From Eublepharis macularius (taxonomy: Eukaryota > Chordata > Lepidosauria > Squamata > Eublepharidae): a stretch of DNA of 64,000 bases. The position numbers and the translations under genes are program-made. The stretch lies in NCBI RefSeq assembly GCF_028583425.1, contig NC_072791.1, positions 33,921,368-33,985,367 of the forward strand, given 5' to 3'. Below, in pieces: positions 1 through 10,374 of the stretch. Below the pieces are notes generated by a model. That model ran no database searches. It was not told the origin of the DNA and worked only from the letters and a program-made list of their open reading frames with translations. Within the stretch, counting starts at the first letter, position 1. Every line of letters begins with the position of its first letter.

Positions 1-152
1 TAGATCTGGAGATCTCCCAGACTTCCAACTGCTTTCCAGACTACAGTTCCCCTGGAGAAAATGGTCCATTCCCTGATCCAACTCTCCCCTCCCCAGGCTC
101 TATCCTGAAATCTCCAGGAATTACCCAACCCAGAGTTGGCAACCCTATCTAT
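1..152 (-). repeat. Dispersed repeat 'E' (TTGCCAACTC... type), copy 1, truncated by window edge
   Basis: Reverse complement begins AGGGTTGCCAACTCTGGGT and continues with a CTGGAGAT / CAGGGGAACTG-like body. It matches the copy at 20733..21090 in order of motifs. Short non-autonomous element of unknown class. Confidence 0.6.
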
Positions 153-337
153 AGGCCTGCCTAGATTGGCAAAATATGCCTCCTTTCAAATGTTACAAAA
201 GAAAACAAAATATTTTCATTATTACTTCTCTTGTTTCAAAATTCAGTTAGTTTCTCTGCTGTATCCTGCACTCTATCTGTCATAAAAATCCCCTCCCCCC
301 GCCCACAAAAGGTTGAAACAGAGCATTTAAAATGGAC

Positions 338-488
338 TTGGCTAGTAATTGAATGAGAGACCTCCATCGAAGACCGGGGTTGCAGAGGCAGGCAATGGCA
401 AACCACCTCTGTTAGTCTCTTGCCAGGAAAACCTCACCAGGGGTTGCCATGAGTCAGCTGTGACTTGAGGGCACTCTCCACCACCACA
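338..488 (+). mobile_element. 5S-like SINE with BovB/Sauria-type tail, 5'-truncated
   Basis: The left part (about 338..366) resembles the 3' half of 5S rRNA (GGCTAGTAATTGAATGAGAG, compare GGTTAGTACTTGGATGGGAG). It runs into GGCAATGGCAAACCACCTCT and a GAGTCAGCTGTGACTTGA block, the RTE/BovB-like tail known from lepidosaur SINEs, ending in a CCACCACCAC stretch. It is not a functional 5S gene. Confidence 0.6.
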
Positions 489-1189
489 ATACAATAATTT
501 AAGCTAAGGGAGGTTATGAGTCTCAACTGTTCCAGAATACTCCAGTTTTGGAAAATGTGCTACTCCCCTCCTTCATGCTATCTAACCTAGAGAAAACAAC
601 AAGATGATAAAGTATAAGAAGCCCAACTGTAATAGTTTCTCAAAACACTCATGTTCTTAATCCTTATAGCTAGATTTTTCAAAAGATTGGTTTTTTGGCA
701 GGGCAGAATGGCACATTATTTAAAATTCAAATCTAATCAAGAAAAACAGAGACCATTTATTTGTTATGCTATGCAGCTTAATAACTACACAGACAAGGAA
801 TCCCAGATTTTACTAAGATAGTCAACATTTAGAGTGATTTAAGAAATCTCAGATGTTTCTGGAGCCCTGTGGGTGTAGCTTGTGTCAAATCTCTTAATGA
901 ATTCTAATTCACTTCTTTCACATTAGCTTCCCCCTTTGAAGACTTTAAATAGGCAAAACAATATTATAAACACTGAAGGGTTCTCCCACTGGTTTTTGTA
1001 TATTGTCATTTCAATGTCAATTTTTTACTGATTTATGTTTTTGTATAGGGACTGGACCCATTGGCCTTGGCAGATAGCAGGACATTGTTGACACATGATG
1101 ATGTGTATCACACTGGAAAGTGAGCAAGTGGATGATCCAGAGATGCTAGAACAAACATTTTTAGGTCTTCTAACGGTGTTGCCAAAGTG
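489..1189. other. No recognisable feature
   Basis: AT-rich sequence without a credible ORF, RNA gene or familiar repeat. Probably downstream of KCNK13. Confidence 0.5.
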
Positions 1190-1640
1190 TAGATTGCAGT
1201 GGTTCTCCAACAAAGTGCCCTTGGGAGCCATGACACCCACTGGAACGTTACTTGGTGCCCACTTGCTTTTTCCCAAAGCATCTCATCAAAGCTAGGAGCC
1301 AGTCCTGTTTTTCCTCCACCTTATTGAACCCAGAGGTGCTTGAGAAGAACCTAGGAGGTATCACCTTTGTGTCTGCAGAGAGCACCCGTTCAGAAACAGC
1401 AGCCTCCATTATAGGACAACATTTGGCTTGAAACCTCCTAACATTTTGTGGAATTCGGCCTCATTCTGAGATTGAACATAGCCCCCACAGCAGCCATTTT
1501 ATGATAGGTCCGCTCACCTCATACTAGCCATTTTTTGGTGGGGTGGTATTCCATGCCTCCTCTTACAATTTCAAATGTGCCCTCATGATCAGCAAAATTG
1601 GGAATCACCTGTCTTGGGACACAGTTGGCAATCTGGTTTC
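1190..1640. repeat. Probable old dispersed repeat, class unknown
   Basis: Contains a GGGAGCCATGACACCCACT block followed by a degenerate tract mentioning GGTGCCC; the composition looks like a decayed interspersed repeat seen in reptile genomes. Small ORFs here are not convincing. Confidence 0.3.
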
Positions 1641-2913
1641 TTGTAGGATATGGTATCGGGGCTAGTGTCTCTGTTTGGTGGCCCAGCACTATTGGTAAGA
1701 AACTGTTTTAGGTTGAGGGGGGGCTGTCTGTAGGCAAAGGGGAATCTGCCACCCGAGGGCTATGTGAGAGAAATAGTATTAACCATGATGGGCTGTAGCT
1801 CACTGACGACACATGGGACTGGCTTGAGAAGGGAACTGCAGGCAACAGCCATAGTATTCTGTTATCATCTCCTTGGGGCCTGTCTTGTAGTAGGCTATTT
1901 CTGAGTACCATTTCAGGTTTGTTTCTTCATTTCATTGGGAGGATAATATAATTCCAAAGAATGTCTGTTGCAAAACCTTCAGGCTTGAGTCCTTGTCTTA
2001 AAGAAACTGGAGCCACTGCATTGCATCTGAAGTGGGCTCTAGTGCTTGAAACCTATATTGGAACAAAATCCTTTCTTTAATTAAGGTGCCACCTATTTAT
2101 GTAATTGGTTTATGCCCAATTAAGTGCCATATAAACATTATCTGTTTAAATGGCTTTTCTCAGGAGTAAGTGGAGACAGTTTGTGGCTCTGGTTATTTGC
2201 CTTCCTCTTTGCTCACGCTCCTTTCATTTAATACTGAAGTTCTACTGTTCTCTAAAATAAAATTCCTTCTTCCAGCTATTATCAATCCACCCAATTTCCT
2301 GTTTCCTTCTTTCTCTCACCATAACCTATTTCTCATTTAAGTTTTCATCTGTTCATAACGAGCCCTAGGATAGTTTCATTTAGTAAAATTAGAGATGTCC
2401 GTCTTGCATAATCAAAACCTTGTCATTATCATCACCGGAGTCTGTGAAACAGGTGGAGAGTGTTACAGTCGCATGAACGTTGAAAAGGAAATTGCCAAAG
2501 CATTTAAGATCCAGTGTACTTGTGCTGGCCTCTTGAAATATTGTTGTTGAAACCTCTTTTGCATTGAATTCATTTGTTAACTACATATTGTACGGCCTCA
2601 GTCAGTTATGGCTGTGCTGTCGACACATTACCCTATCAGGTCCATACTAACCCATGGCTGGCCCCCTAGGCTTTCAGGTATTTTGGGCCCCCTCTGGCAC
2701 TTCAGTCTTTCACCCCACTACAGCAGACAGCCTGGCCCTGGTACGAGAGGTACTAGATTGCAGTACGTAGCCCTATATCCATTTTGAGGGTCTCCTGAAG
2801 AATTTTATTCAAATTTTTAAAGATATTTTATTGCGCAAGTAGAACTCTTTGGGAAAGCATATTTTGGGGGTATATTTGTTCAATACAGTAATATTTTGGT
2901 GAATAATTTTTAA

Positions 2914-2919
<6 letters not shown>
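1641..2919. other. No recognisable feature
   Basis: Low-copy-looking sequence with a G-rich spot near 1716 and a CT-rich stretch near 2290. No gene or clear repeat seen. Confidence 0.5.

Positions 2920-2994
<75 letters not shown>
2920..2994. repeat. (AT)n microsatellite
   Basis: About 37 uninterrupted TA dinucleotides, ending immediately before the target duplication of the palindromic insertion at 3010. Confidence 0.98.
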
Positions 2995-2995
<1 letters not shown>

Positions 2996-3009
2996 TTTAT
3001 GGATAATTG

Positions 3010-3274
3010 ATGTATTGTCGAAGGCGTTCGCGGCTGGAGAACGATGGTTGTTGTGGGTTTTCCGGGCTGTATTGCCGTGGTCTTGGCATTGTAGTTCCTG
3101 ACGTTTCACCAGCAGCTGTGGCTGGCATCTTCAGAGGTGTAGCACTAAAAGACCAGAGTCCAGCAGTCTTTTGGTGCTACACCTCTGAAGATGCCGGCCA
3201 CAGCTGCTGGCAAAACGTCAGGAACTACAATGCCAAGACCACGGCAATACAGCCCAGAAAACCCACAACAACCA
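3010..3274. mobile_element. Palindromic Penelope-like terminal element, copy 1
   Basis: Two inverted arms: the segment GTTGTGGGTTTTCCGGGCTG... (from about 3046) recurs inverted up to 3274. It is flanked by a perfect 14-bp direct repeat TTTATGGATAATTG (2996..3009 and 3275..3288), so the palindrome was inserted as one unit. Each arm holds a CTGAAGA ... GAAA/CAAA ... CGTC block resembling the hammerhead-like cores of Penelope-type terminal repeats. In the minus-reading arm the GAAAC box is intact; in the plus-reading arm it is CAAAAC. Class is inferred from these ends. Confidence 0.7.
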
Positions 3275-3288
3275 TTTATGGATAATTG

Positions 3289-3629
3289 TTTTAATATGAG
3301 ACAATTTGTTTCACTTCAATAAGGAAACAGTTAATAATCTTATTAACAGAGGTTATATAAGAGAATCAATTAATTGTGATTTATGTGGGGGTGTGCCTAA
3401 GCAAAAAAAAATTGACGGGCCCCTAGTCCCTGCGGGGCCCCTAGGCTTCAGCCTAGGCCAAATCCACACACACTCACCATCCACTTATCTTGCGCAGTCA
3501 TGGCAGTTGGGTTCATTCTGCTACCATGCTGTGCATCATCACATTCACCCTCCCAGTGCGTCCCAGTGCAGTAGCAGCAAGAGGTGAGCCGGGGAGCCAA
3601 ATGGCCAGCCAAGGCAAGAAAGTGCACCC
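3289..3629. other. Unclassified, partly GC-rich repeat-like stretch
   Basis: Contains GGGCCCCTAGTCCC and an imperfect inverted partner near 3430, then a GC-rich stretch leading into the TTTC array. No gene recognised. Confidence 0.35.
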
Positions 3630-3733
<104 letters not shown>

Positions 3734-3838
3734 TCAATATCTTTCCCTCCCTTCCTTTCCTTCCCTGTCTTTCCCTCCCTTTCCTTCCCCCCCTTCTTCC
3801 TTCTTTATTTCCATGTCTTTTATATTTTCAGTAAATAC

Positions 3839-4020
3839 GTTGGCTTTGCCAGGTCCAACTCGAAAAATACCTGGGGACTTCGGGGTGGAGCCAGGAGACT
3901 TTTGGGGTGGTGCCACTTTTGTGATGTCACTTCCAGTTCAAAGGTCAGGTGATGGCACTTCCCAAGCCCCACCCCTTCTGATGATGTCACTTTCAGGATA
4001 CTCCCCCAAACCTGCCTCTT
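3839..4020 (+). repeat. Dispersed repeat fragment (TTTGCCAGGTCC type)
   Basis: Starts TTTGCCAGGTCCAACTCG and carries GGGGTGGAGCCAGGAGACTT and two GATGTCACTTYCAG blocks, a composition shared by non-autonomous elements of lizards. Boundaries approximate. Confidence 0.45.
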
Positions 4021-4139
4021 TTTCTGAAGTCACTTCAATGCATCATGTCTTGCAGCTCTCAAACATCTGATGTTTATTCTATGTGCCTCTTATATTAAGC
4101 AAGTTTGGCCACCCCTACTGTAGGGTATGTGCACACTCT

Positions 4140-4500
4140 CTCTCTTTGTTTTAAGCCAGGAATTATTTTGCTGTGTTGAAACATTACTTATTATTCCTTC
4201 CTGGCTTTAAAAGCCAGAAAAGGGTTAAATGGCTGCTTTCCCCTTCCTTCCTCAGTGGTATGACCATACTCTTTTATTTTTTTTCAAAGCTAGGAAAGTG
4301 TTGTAATGTTACTCCTAATTTCTCCTGACTTTAAAAGCCAGGTAAGGGTTAAATGGCTGCTTTTCCCTCCCTCGGGTTTTGCAAATCAAAGCGGAAAGGA
4401 GGGAAAGAAGCTGCAGCATTTTACCCCTTTCCTGGCTTGGCTTTTTTAAAACAGCAAGGAAGAAAAAAAGAGGTGAGTGGGGGGGAATATTTAATATTTA

Positions 4501-4540
<40 letters not shown>

Positions 4541-4927
4541 TAAGGTTGTTAATTAACCCCTTTTGTTCCCTTGGCTTTTAAAAAATAAATAAATGAGAGT
4601 GGTACATGTTTTCCCCTGGAACTCTGCCACTGATTGCTTCTCCAGTGGGCAAAGGACAGCCCAGTCTGCAAAGAGGGGGGATGGGTTCCAACGCTGCAAC
4701 ATTACTACACATGTTCAAAGTTAAAAAAAAAAGTGTGACATGAATTGCAAAGCCCCGAAAGCCCGAAACTACACTATGGCTTCAAAGCCAGTCTAAAATG
4801 AAAAACAAGATGCCAAATCGAAATGGCCTTAGACAGTGTGGAATGTTGGGGTGCGATGCCGAAGCCACTACGATTGAGGCGAATGCTCATAAATGGCGGT
4901 TTAAACCATAAGTGTGAAAAGGACCCA
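4140..4927 (+). repeat. Dispersed repeat 'H', copy 1
   Basis: Shares long collinear blocks with 18572..19524: GGCTTTAAAAGCCAG, GTTAAATGGCTGCTTT, TACATGTTTTCCCC, AATTGCAAAGCCCC, GATGCCAAATCGAAA and a right end TAAACCATAAGTGTGAAAAG. The right end reads on the other strand CTTTTCACACTTATGG, resembling the left end of copy 2, so terminal inverted repeats and a DNA-transposon origin are likely. A (CA)n array lies inside. Confidence 0.65.
4503..4538. repeat. (AC)18 microsatellite
   Basis: Uninterrupted AC dinucleotides inside repeat H copy 1; copy 2 lacks the array. Confidence 0.97.
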
Positions 4928-5299
4928 GGTAGAGTATCCACTTGTGGACTAAGGTGAACCTATTTCTCAACCAAGATCCAAATGTCATATAGTCCTGCAC
5001 ACCAATATAAATAGCTATCCTCTGCTGGTTTGTGTGTTTGTCTCCTGTTCTTTCCAGCCCAGAGTACTACTTTCTATGGAGTGGAAATGCTATTCTAATT
5101 TTTTAATCTTAGGAAATAATAATTTTTAGACATATTATTTGGAAAGCAAAGCTTAAAAGACAAGTTGTTTCTCACTGATATAAATTAAGGGTCAACCAAC
5201 TGCTTGTTCATTAGTGACATGATAGTTTAATTTTTGACAGGCTATAATTTTTAAAAAAACATCAAAGAGAAAAGGAAATATTAATGGAATGCAAAATAA
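4928..5299. other. No recognisable feature
   Basis: AT-rich sequence, either distal KCNK13 3' UTR or intergenic. Confidence 0.4.
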
Positions 5300-5997
5300 A
5301 TCCCCAAAGAGAACCTAGCAGCCTGACACACTGCAAACAGTGGCTTGCATTACATCCTCTAAACAGGCAACCTGTAACTGGCCAATTACAGGAGCCATCC
5401 CACGTCACAAAAACCTTTATTACTGTTTGATGGGGTCTGTAGTGCAATTGGGGGCTGGTAGAATGATAAGCTGCTCAAAGGAGGAAGTTGGGTAAGCAGC
5501 CAATTGAATGAAGGAAATAGATAAACAGCCAATGGCAGCAGCTATGTCAGTGCTCGGGAAGGGTCAGATCCCAGTATTTGCACAAGGAGATAAATCCTTT
5601 CGTATTGACTGCAACTGTAGCTTTTATGCTAGATCTGATCAGCAGCTGACAGCATATCGTCTTACACAATTGTTTTTATCAGTAAGTCAAACTAACTTTA
5701 TTTTCTCATGGCTTTTCCCAGCTCAATGACTTTCTCTATACTCAGATCTGAACTTAAAGGCATAAGCTTGTAGGTGCAATTATGTAACAGAACACCACAG
5801 GGGACTTCTTTCTCTAGGGCTGCAAGACAAATGCAGACAGGTCATTTAGTACAAAAAGCAATAATCAGTACTGACTGGCAATAATATCTGAACTACTTCT
5901 TCTATAAAGTGTTCTGCTCTGTTAGTTCTGACTCTGTGAACTTTTGACCCCCACTTATCCTCTTCTTCTTGATATATTCCCAACTACTGCTGTTTGT
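5300..5997 (-). other. KCNK13: KCNK13 3' untranslated region (probable)
   Basis: Sequence following the TAA stop. It lacks recognisable repeats. Two AATAAA-type signals on the minus strand are seen, at 5697..5702 (about 300 nt after the stop) and 5416..5421 (about 580 nt after). Which is used, and where the UTR ends, cannot be decided by eye. Confidence 0.55.
5697..5702 (-). promoter_or_regulatory. Candidate polyadenylation signal AATAAA for KCNK13
   Basis: Plus-strand TTTATT reads AATAAA on the gene strand. A GT-containing stretch (TTGTGTAAG) follows within about 40 nt. Such hexamers occur often by chance. Confidence 0.3.
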
Positions 5998-6890
5998 TTA
6001 CCTATCTGTACTTGTTTCCGCCAGCCTGTTATTCATAATCCCCAAAGCACCAACACCACCAGCAAATCCATTTTGTCTAGAAACAGAGACTGTTTGTCTT
6101 GGATAGCCATTGGCAGTATCAGACAACTGTTTCTGCATGATGGCTAGTGACACTTTGTTGGAAGTTAAGAGATCTTTCATGGAGATCATCTCGCCGGACA
6201 TTCTGCGTCCATCTGTGTCACTTTCAATGACACCGTCTGACTCGATGGAAATGTTGCGCTGGCTCGTAACAGTCCCTGGCACAACAGCGTTCCTTCTCGA
6301 CCTAAAGAGTTTTCTTTGGCATCTTTGGCAGAACTTGCATTCCAGTTTCTTTAATATCCAGTTGATAGACTGTTTGATGACGATGGAGATCACATTGAAC
6401 AAGGAATAGATGCAACACACCCCCATGAGTATGAAGATGAAATTACCAAATTGGTAGAGGCCCTGGCTATCATACTGAGCATTCTGGCTGCTGACCAGAT
6501 CACCAAAACCAATAGTGCTGAAGGCCACAAAGCAAAAATAAAGAGAATCAAAGTAACTCCATCCTTCAATTGGTGTGTACATAGCAGAGGCACAACAGGA
6601 AATTATGAGAGATGCGAGGCACAAGATAAGCATAACATAGTACACGGACGGCTTCCATCCTGCTAAGCTGTCCACTTCAGGGTTCCTAGAGGTTTGCCGG
6701 GTGTCTTGAGGAAGAATGCCCTTCCTCCTTAGTTGTCTCTCATGGCAGGACTTCATGATATATGCTATGATGGTGATCAAACGCTCCAGGAATAGGTTGA
6801 AGAACAAAATGGTCCCCGCACAGCCTACTAGGCCATAAAATATCAGGAAAAGCTTGCCTGCAATGGTGGCTGGTGTGGTCATACCAAAAC
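5998..6890 (-). CDS. KCNK13: KCNK13 (THIK-1) two-pore-domain K+ channel, terminal coding exon
   Basis: Encodes the C-terminal 296 residues of a K2P potassium leak channel of the plasma membrane; the family passes background K+ current as dimers. In this exon the order is: end of pore-1 filter (GFG), TM2 (about residues 13-46), a cytosolic loop with LRRKG, TM3 (about 83-105), pore 2 with filter TIGFGDL (about 121-129), TM4 (about 145-170), then a basic/serine-rich cytosolic tail with RRMSGE, ending NNRLAETSTDR and TAA at 5998. The acceptor AG lies at 6891-6892 after a pyrimidine-rich tract, and the exon supplies the last two bases of the split filter glycine codon. The open frame continues upstream to 6966, but that part is intron. 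TM3 and pore 2 fit KCNK13 better than its paralogue KCNK12 (from memory of the families). No frameshift or stop is seen. The first roughly 110 residues belong to exon 1, not found here. Confidence 0.95.
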
Positions 6891-6905
6891 CTGGAAGACA
6901 AAATT
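6891..6905 (-). promoter_or_regulatory. KCNK13: 3' splice acceptor of KCNK13 last coding exon
   Basis: On the minus strand a T-rich stretch ends in TCTTCCAG directly before GTTTTGGTATG. Splicing here restores the pore-1 filter glycine (G from exon 1, GT from this exon). An intron at the first-pore GxG codon is a recurrent position in K2P genes (established knowledge), which supports the site. Confidence 0.85.
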
Positions 6906-7130
6906 TGGGGAAAAGCCATGTAAAAATCATCAACACTTTCTCAGCTGCAGTATGTTTCAACAGCAAAAAAGACCCATGTAGACTTACTAAGTAACCTCTT
7001 ATGTAAGTTGTAATAAATATCTAAGTACTATTTAATTACAATTCATAAATCCTTTAAATACACAGTGAGTAATTCAGACTTGCATTGAAAGAACCTTAAG
7101 GCATTCCAACTCTCAGTAGGAATAATAATT
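6906..7130 (-). other. Start of KCNK13 intron (unique sequence)
   Basis: AT-rich intronic sequence next to the acceptor; no repeat or exon recognised. Confidence 0.5.
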
Positions 7131-7560
7131 TATACGCGTGCAATATTACAACAGACCCTGCAACATTCAATCAATATACATAAAGTGCTAGTGCTAAAGT
7201 GCTATTGAGAAAATTTATATTATTGTACATTCATATTAAAGTGCAAATGCATAATCAGCACAATAAGTCCTTCAAACATAATATTCAAGGGTCATAAGCA
7301 CTATGTATCCAAATAGTGAGGGGAAAACAGTCCAAAAGTTCCAAGACGATCCAAATAATCCTCTTGGTTCTCTTCTCTCCTCTTCCTCTGATGGGTTGTC
7401 TAGATCAGGGTTAATCCCATTTCAATCTTCATCTTTCTCAAACAGCACGCCGTCAATTGAGCTAAGAGCTCAACTGGTATATTCTCTCAGAAAAATTTCC
7501 TATGAATGGCAACTTTGACGGTTGCAGTATTTTTTCTCTTGAGATTCCTCACATCCATTT
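7131..7560. repeat. Unclassified element, possibly related to the insertion at 51714
   Basis: Contains CATAAAGTGCTAGTGCT and AATATTACAACAGACC, blocks that find loose counterparts (ATAAAGTGCTTGTGCTT, AATATTACAAATTTCC) in 51714..52278. Boundaries and class are unclear. Confidence 0.3.
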
Positions 7561-8496
7561 CCCTATTTGTTGTTTGTCCATGTTTTCATTTTTGTTTCTA
7601 TGTGCTTCTCAAACCAAAGCTGATCTAATTTGAAGAAGCATGGAGAAATGATGAAGAAACCATGGAAGGACAAAAAATGGATGTCAAGAAGCTCAGAGAA
7701 AAACTTCTGCAGGTTAGTACTTAAACACACCTGCGTGTGAAAAGACTCTTATAAGAAAGGCTGAAATGCTCCCTCCACACCACTTTTTTAAAAAACATCT
7801 AGCTTGATGAAGCGGTCTGGGGAAGTCAAAAGTTTGCAGTCTATTTTGCAATTTTTGGTTGGTCCTAATTAAAGATATTATACCACTTTCAGTTAAAGAT
7901 GGTTACTCTTAAGCTTACATTTTATGGCTCTGGAGAATTTGGAGAGGAGAATGTATCCAAAGTCTAGGCTATCCAAAGGCCAATTTGTTGTTTAACACCC
8001 CCACCTTCCTTTTTACTGTGCTAGCTATGTATTAGGTAACTTTTTTTAGTGTGATATTAGTCCCTTTACCTAAGAAATGCTAAGCAAGTTTACTCTGCAT
8101 CCTTGTCTGCTCTTTTCTCATCAAGCATTTCTGCCTCACCATGAGAAAGATGTTCACATGAGGGTGAATATTAAGTTAAGTATATTATACGTTATTAGCC
8201 CAATGCATTCTTTGGAATGATGCTTTTAAATTACGTACTCAAAGAGTTTAATCATTCACTATAAAGGAATGGGCAGTATTGCAGTTCTTCTTTGCACTTG
8301 GCTTTAGTTGAAAGGTCTGTGTCTGTCGCTTTTGGTGCATCGTGATGTATATTTCTATGTCAGATTGATGCCAATGAATGCAGGCATTACTGTGTTTTGT
8401 ACCTTGGTTGTTTTTCATCTTGATAGGGGCATTATATTTGAATAGTTAAACCAACATGATCAGCATCTGATCAGCTTTCTTATTTCCAAAGGAATT
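7561..8496. other. No recognisable feature (intronic)
   Basis: AT-rich sequence without a familiar repeat or splice-flanked coding stretch. Confidence 0.5.
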
Positions 8497-9190
8497 TAGA
8501 AACAAAGAGCTGGTAAGGACCTCAAGGGTCATCTAGTCCAACCCCCTGCACAGTGCTACCTCCCCTCCTCCCCCAGTGACCCCCTGTTCTATGCCCAGAG
8601 GAAAGCAAAAAACCTTCAGGATCCTTGGCCAATTTGGTTTGGAGGAAAATTCCTTCCTGACCACAAACTGGCAATCGGCATTATCCTGGCATATAAGAGA
8701 GGGTCACGGAAGCCAAGCACTGGCTCATCCCTTCATGCCCTCCCTCTCCCAATCTGCATACATTCATACTGAATATTGCTGTCAGGTAGCCATCTAGCCT
8801 CTTCTTCAAGGAAGGAGAACCCACCACCTCCCAAGGACGCCTATTTCACTGAGGAACTGCTCTGTCAGGAAGTTCTTCCTAATGTTTAGCCAAATACTCT
8901 GGGTTAATTTTAACTCATTGGTTCTAGTCCAATCCTCTGGAGCAGCAGAAAACAATTTTGCTCCATCCTGTATGTGACAGCCCTTCACATACTTGAAAAT
9001 GGCTATCACATCACCTCTGTTGTCTCCTCTCCAAGCTAGACACGCCCAGCTTCATCAACCTTTCCCCACAGGACTTCGTTTCCAGACCCCTCACCATCTT
9101 CGTTGCCCTCCTCTTGAAATGTTCCAGCTTGTCAACATCCTTCTTAAACTGTGGGCCCCAAACATTTTGTTTCCACTTTTCTGTAAAAGT
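8497..9190 (-). mobile_element. CR1-type LINE 3' region, 5'-truncated
   Basis: Antisense CR1 signature GGTCATCTAGTCCAACCCCC at the left end, followed by TTCCTTCCTGACC, CATCTAGCCTCTTCTT, CCCACCACCTCCCAAGG, TTCTTCCTAATGTTTAGCC and CACAGGACTTCGTTTCCAG blocks. The same order recurs at 51462..52640. Only untranslated or extreme 3' sequence; no intact reverse transcriptase. Confidence 0.8.
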
Positions 9191-9287
9191 TGGTGGAAAC
9201 CCACTGCTGAAGACATCAGATACATAAATATAGCAGACTGTGTAACTGTACTGTTTACACTTTTTTCATACCTTGATTATTGTTACT

Positions 9288-9372
9288 GGCACTGCAATCC
9301 CAAGCAGAAGTACATCCTTCTAAGCCCACTAACTTCAGAACTATGGAACTTTGCTTAGGTTTTCCCTGTGAT
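9288..9372. repeat. Small palindromic MITE fragment (CAGTGCAATCCTAAG type)
   Basis: CACTGCAATCCCAAGCAGAAG then CCTTCTAAGCCCACT and an imperfect inverted continuation TTTGCTTAGG. Related to 35452..35538 and 62272..62358. Confidence 0.5.
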
Positions 9373-10374
9373 TTTATCGTGGAAACTGATGGACAATTGC
9401 TGGTTCAGCAAATAGATTTTACGGTTCCATACAGACTGCACCTCCATTGCCAAGCTCCTGTAATGCCTCAATGTTAAGGCTTTGGCTAGAGAGAATGGCA
9501 CAGAAATGATAGCTTCTTGATTTGGAAAAAAAGCAGAGCTTCCGAGAGCTATGAGTTTCTGGTGGGACTTAGCTGAAAGATGAATTTTACTTTTTGGAAA
9601 TCTGACGCATGTTTAGGGTTGTATTGCCTGCTTTAGGATATTTTTGCTTCCAGTTGGGTCTCTTTGTGTGTTAGTAAAGAGGCATATACTGCAGGGAAAG
9701 TCTCGAATGTTCTCTCATGAAAAGATACCAGACCTCATAAAAAGGCCCCCCTGAAACTTTGTACGATTCTGGGAAAATGGGAAGTTGACCTTCCTTTCAT
9801 AGCAATAAACCATCAACAAATCCCCCAGTACTAAAACATATTAGTGTAATTATTTTAATTCATTTTCATATCCTCTTACAGAGAACACTGACAAGATTTG
9901 CACCACAGTGATGGCGTTCTTTCATCTTTTTATTCAAGCAAAGAAAAATCACTCACATTTACATGTTGGGCTATTTAAAAAGATTCTGAGCTTAAATGGC
10001 ATACATGCACACGCTTTTTGTAAGCATCTGTTGTACTTTGGATGAGGCACAGAGACACTTGACAACTGGCTAATTAGCTGCTCAATTAAGCCACACACAA
10101 AAAAGGGAAAGAAATCTCCCAGCAGTGGACAAAACACTTTCACCTATTTATTTCCAATGTCTGTCAACACAGAGATAAATTAAGAATATGGAAATAAAAT
10201 GAAATTAAATCAACCGGAGGTCTGGAAAGGCTGCAAAGCTCTTGTACTTTTTAAAGGCTGAAAGAAAAAAAAAGAGGGGGAAGATACTCTTCTTTTTCGC
10301 ATATACAGAACGGTTAGTGCTAAGCTACATCCATTTTCTTTCACAGAAAATGAGTTCATTTGAACTACAATCTT
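9373..10374. other. No recognisable feature (intronic)
   Basis: No convincing gene, RNA or repeat seen. Confidence 0.5.

Noticed and set aside
338..366. 5S rRNA gene
   Set aside because: Only the 3' half resembles 5S, with mismatches, and it is joined to a BovB-type tail; a SINE remnant.
6891..6966. Extension of the KCNK13 frame upstream to 6966
   Set aside because: The open frame continues by chance into the intron; residues before GFG do not resemble pore 1 and an acceptor AG precedes the filter glycine.
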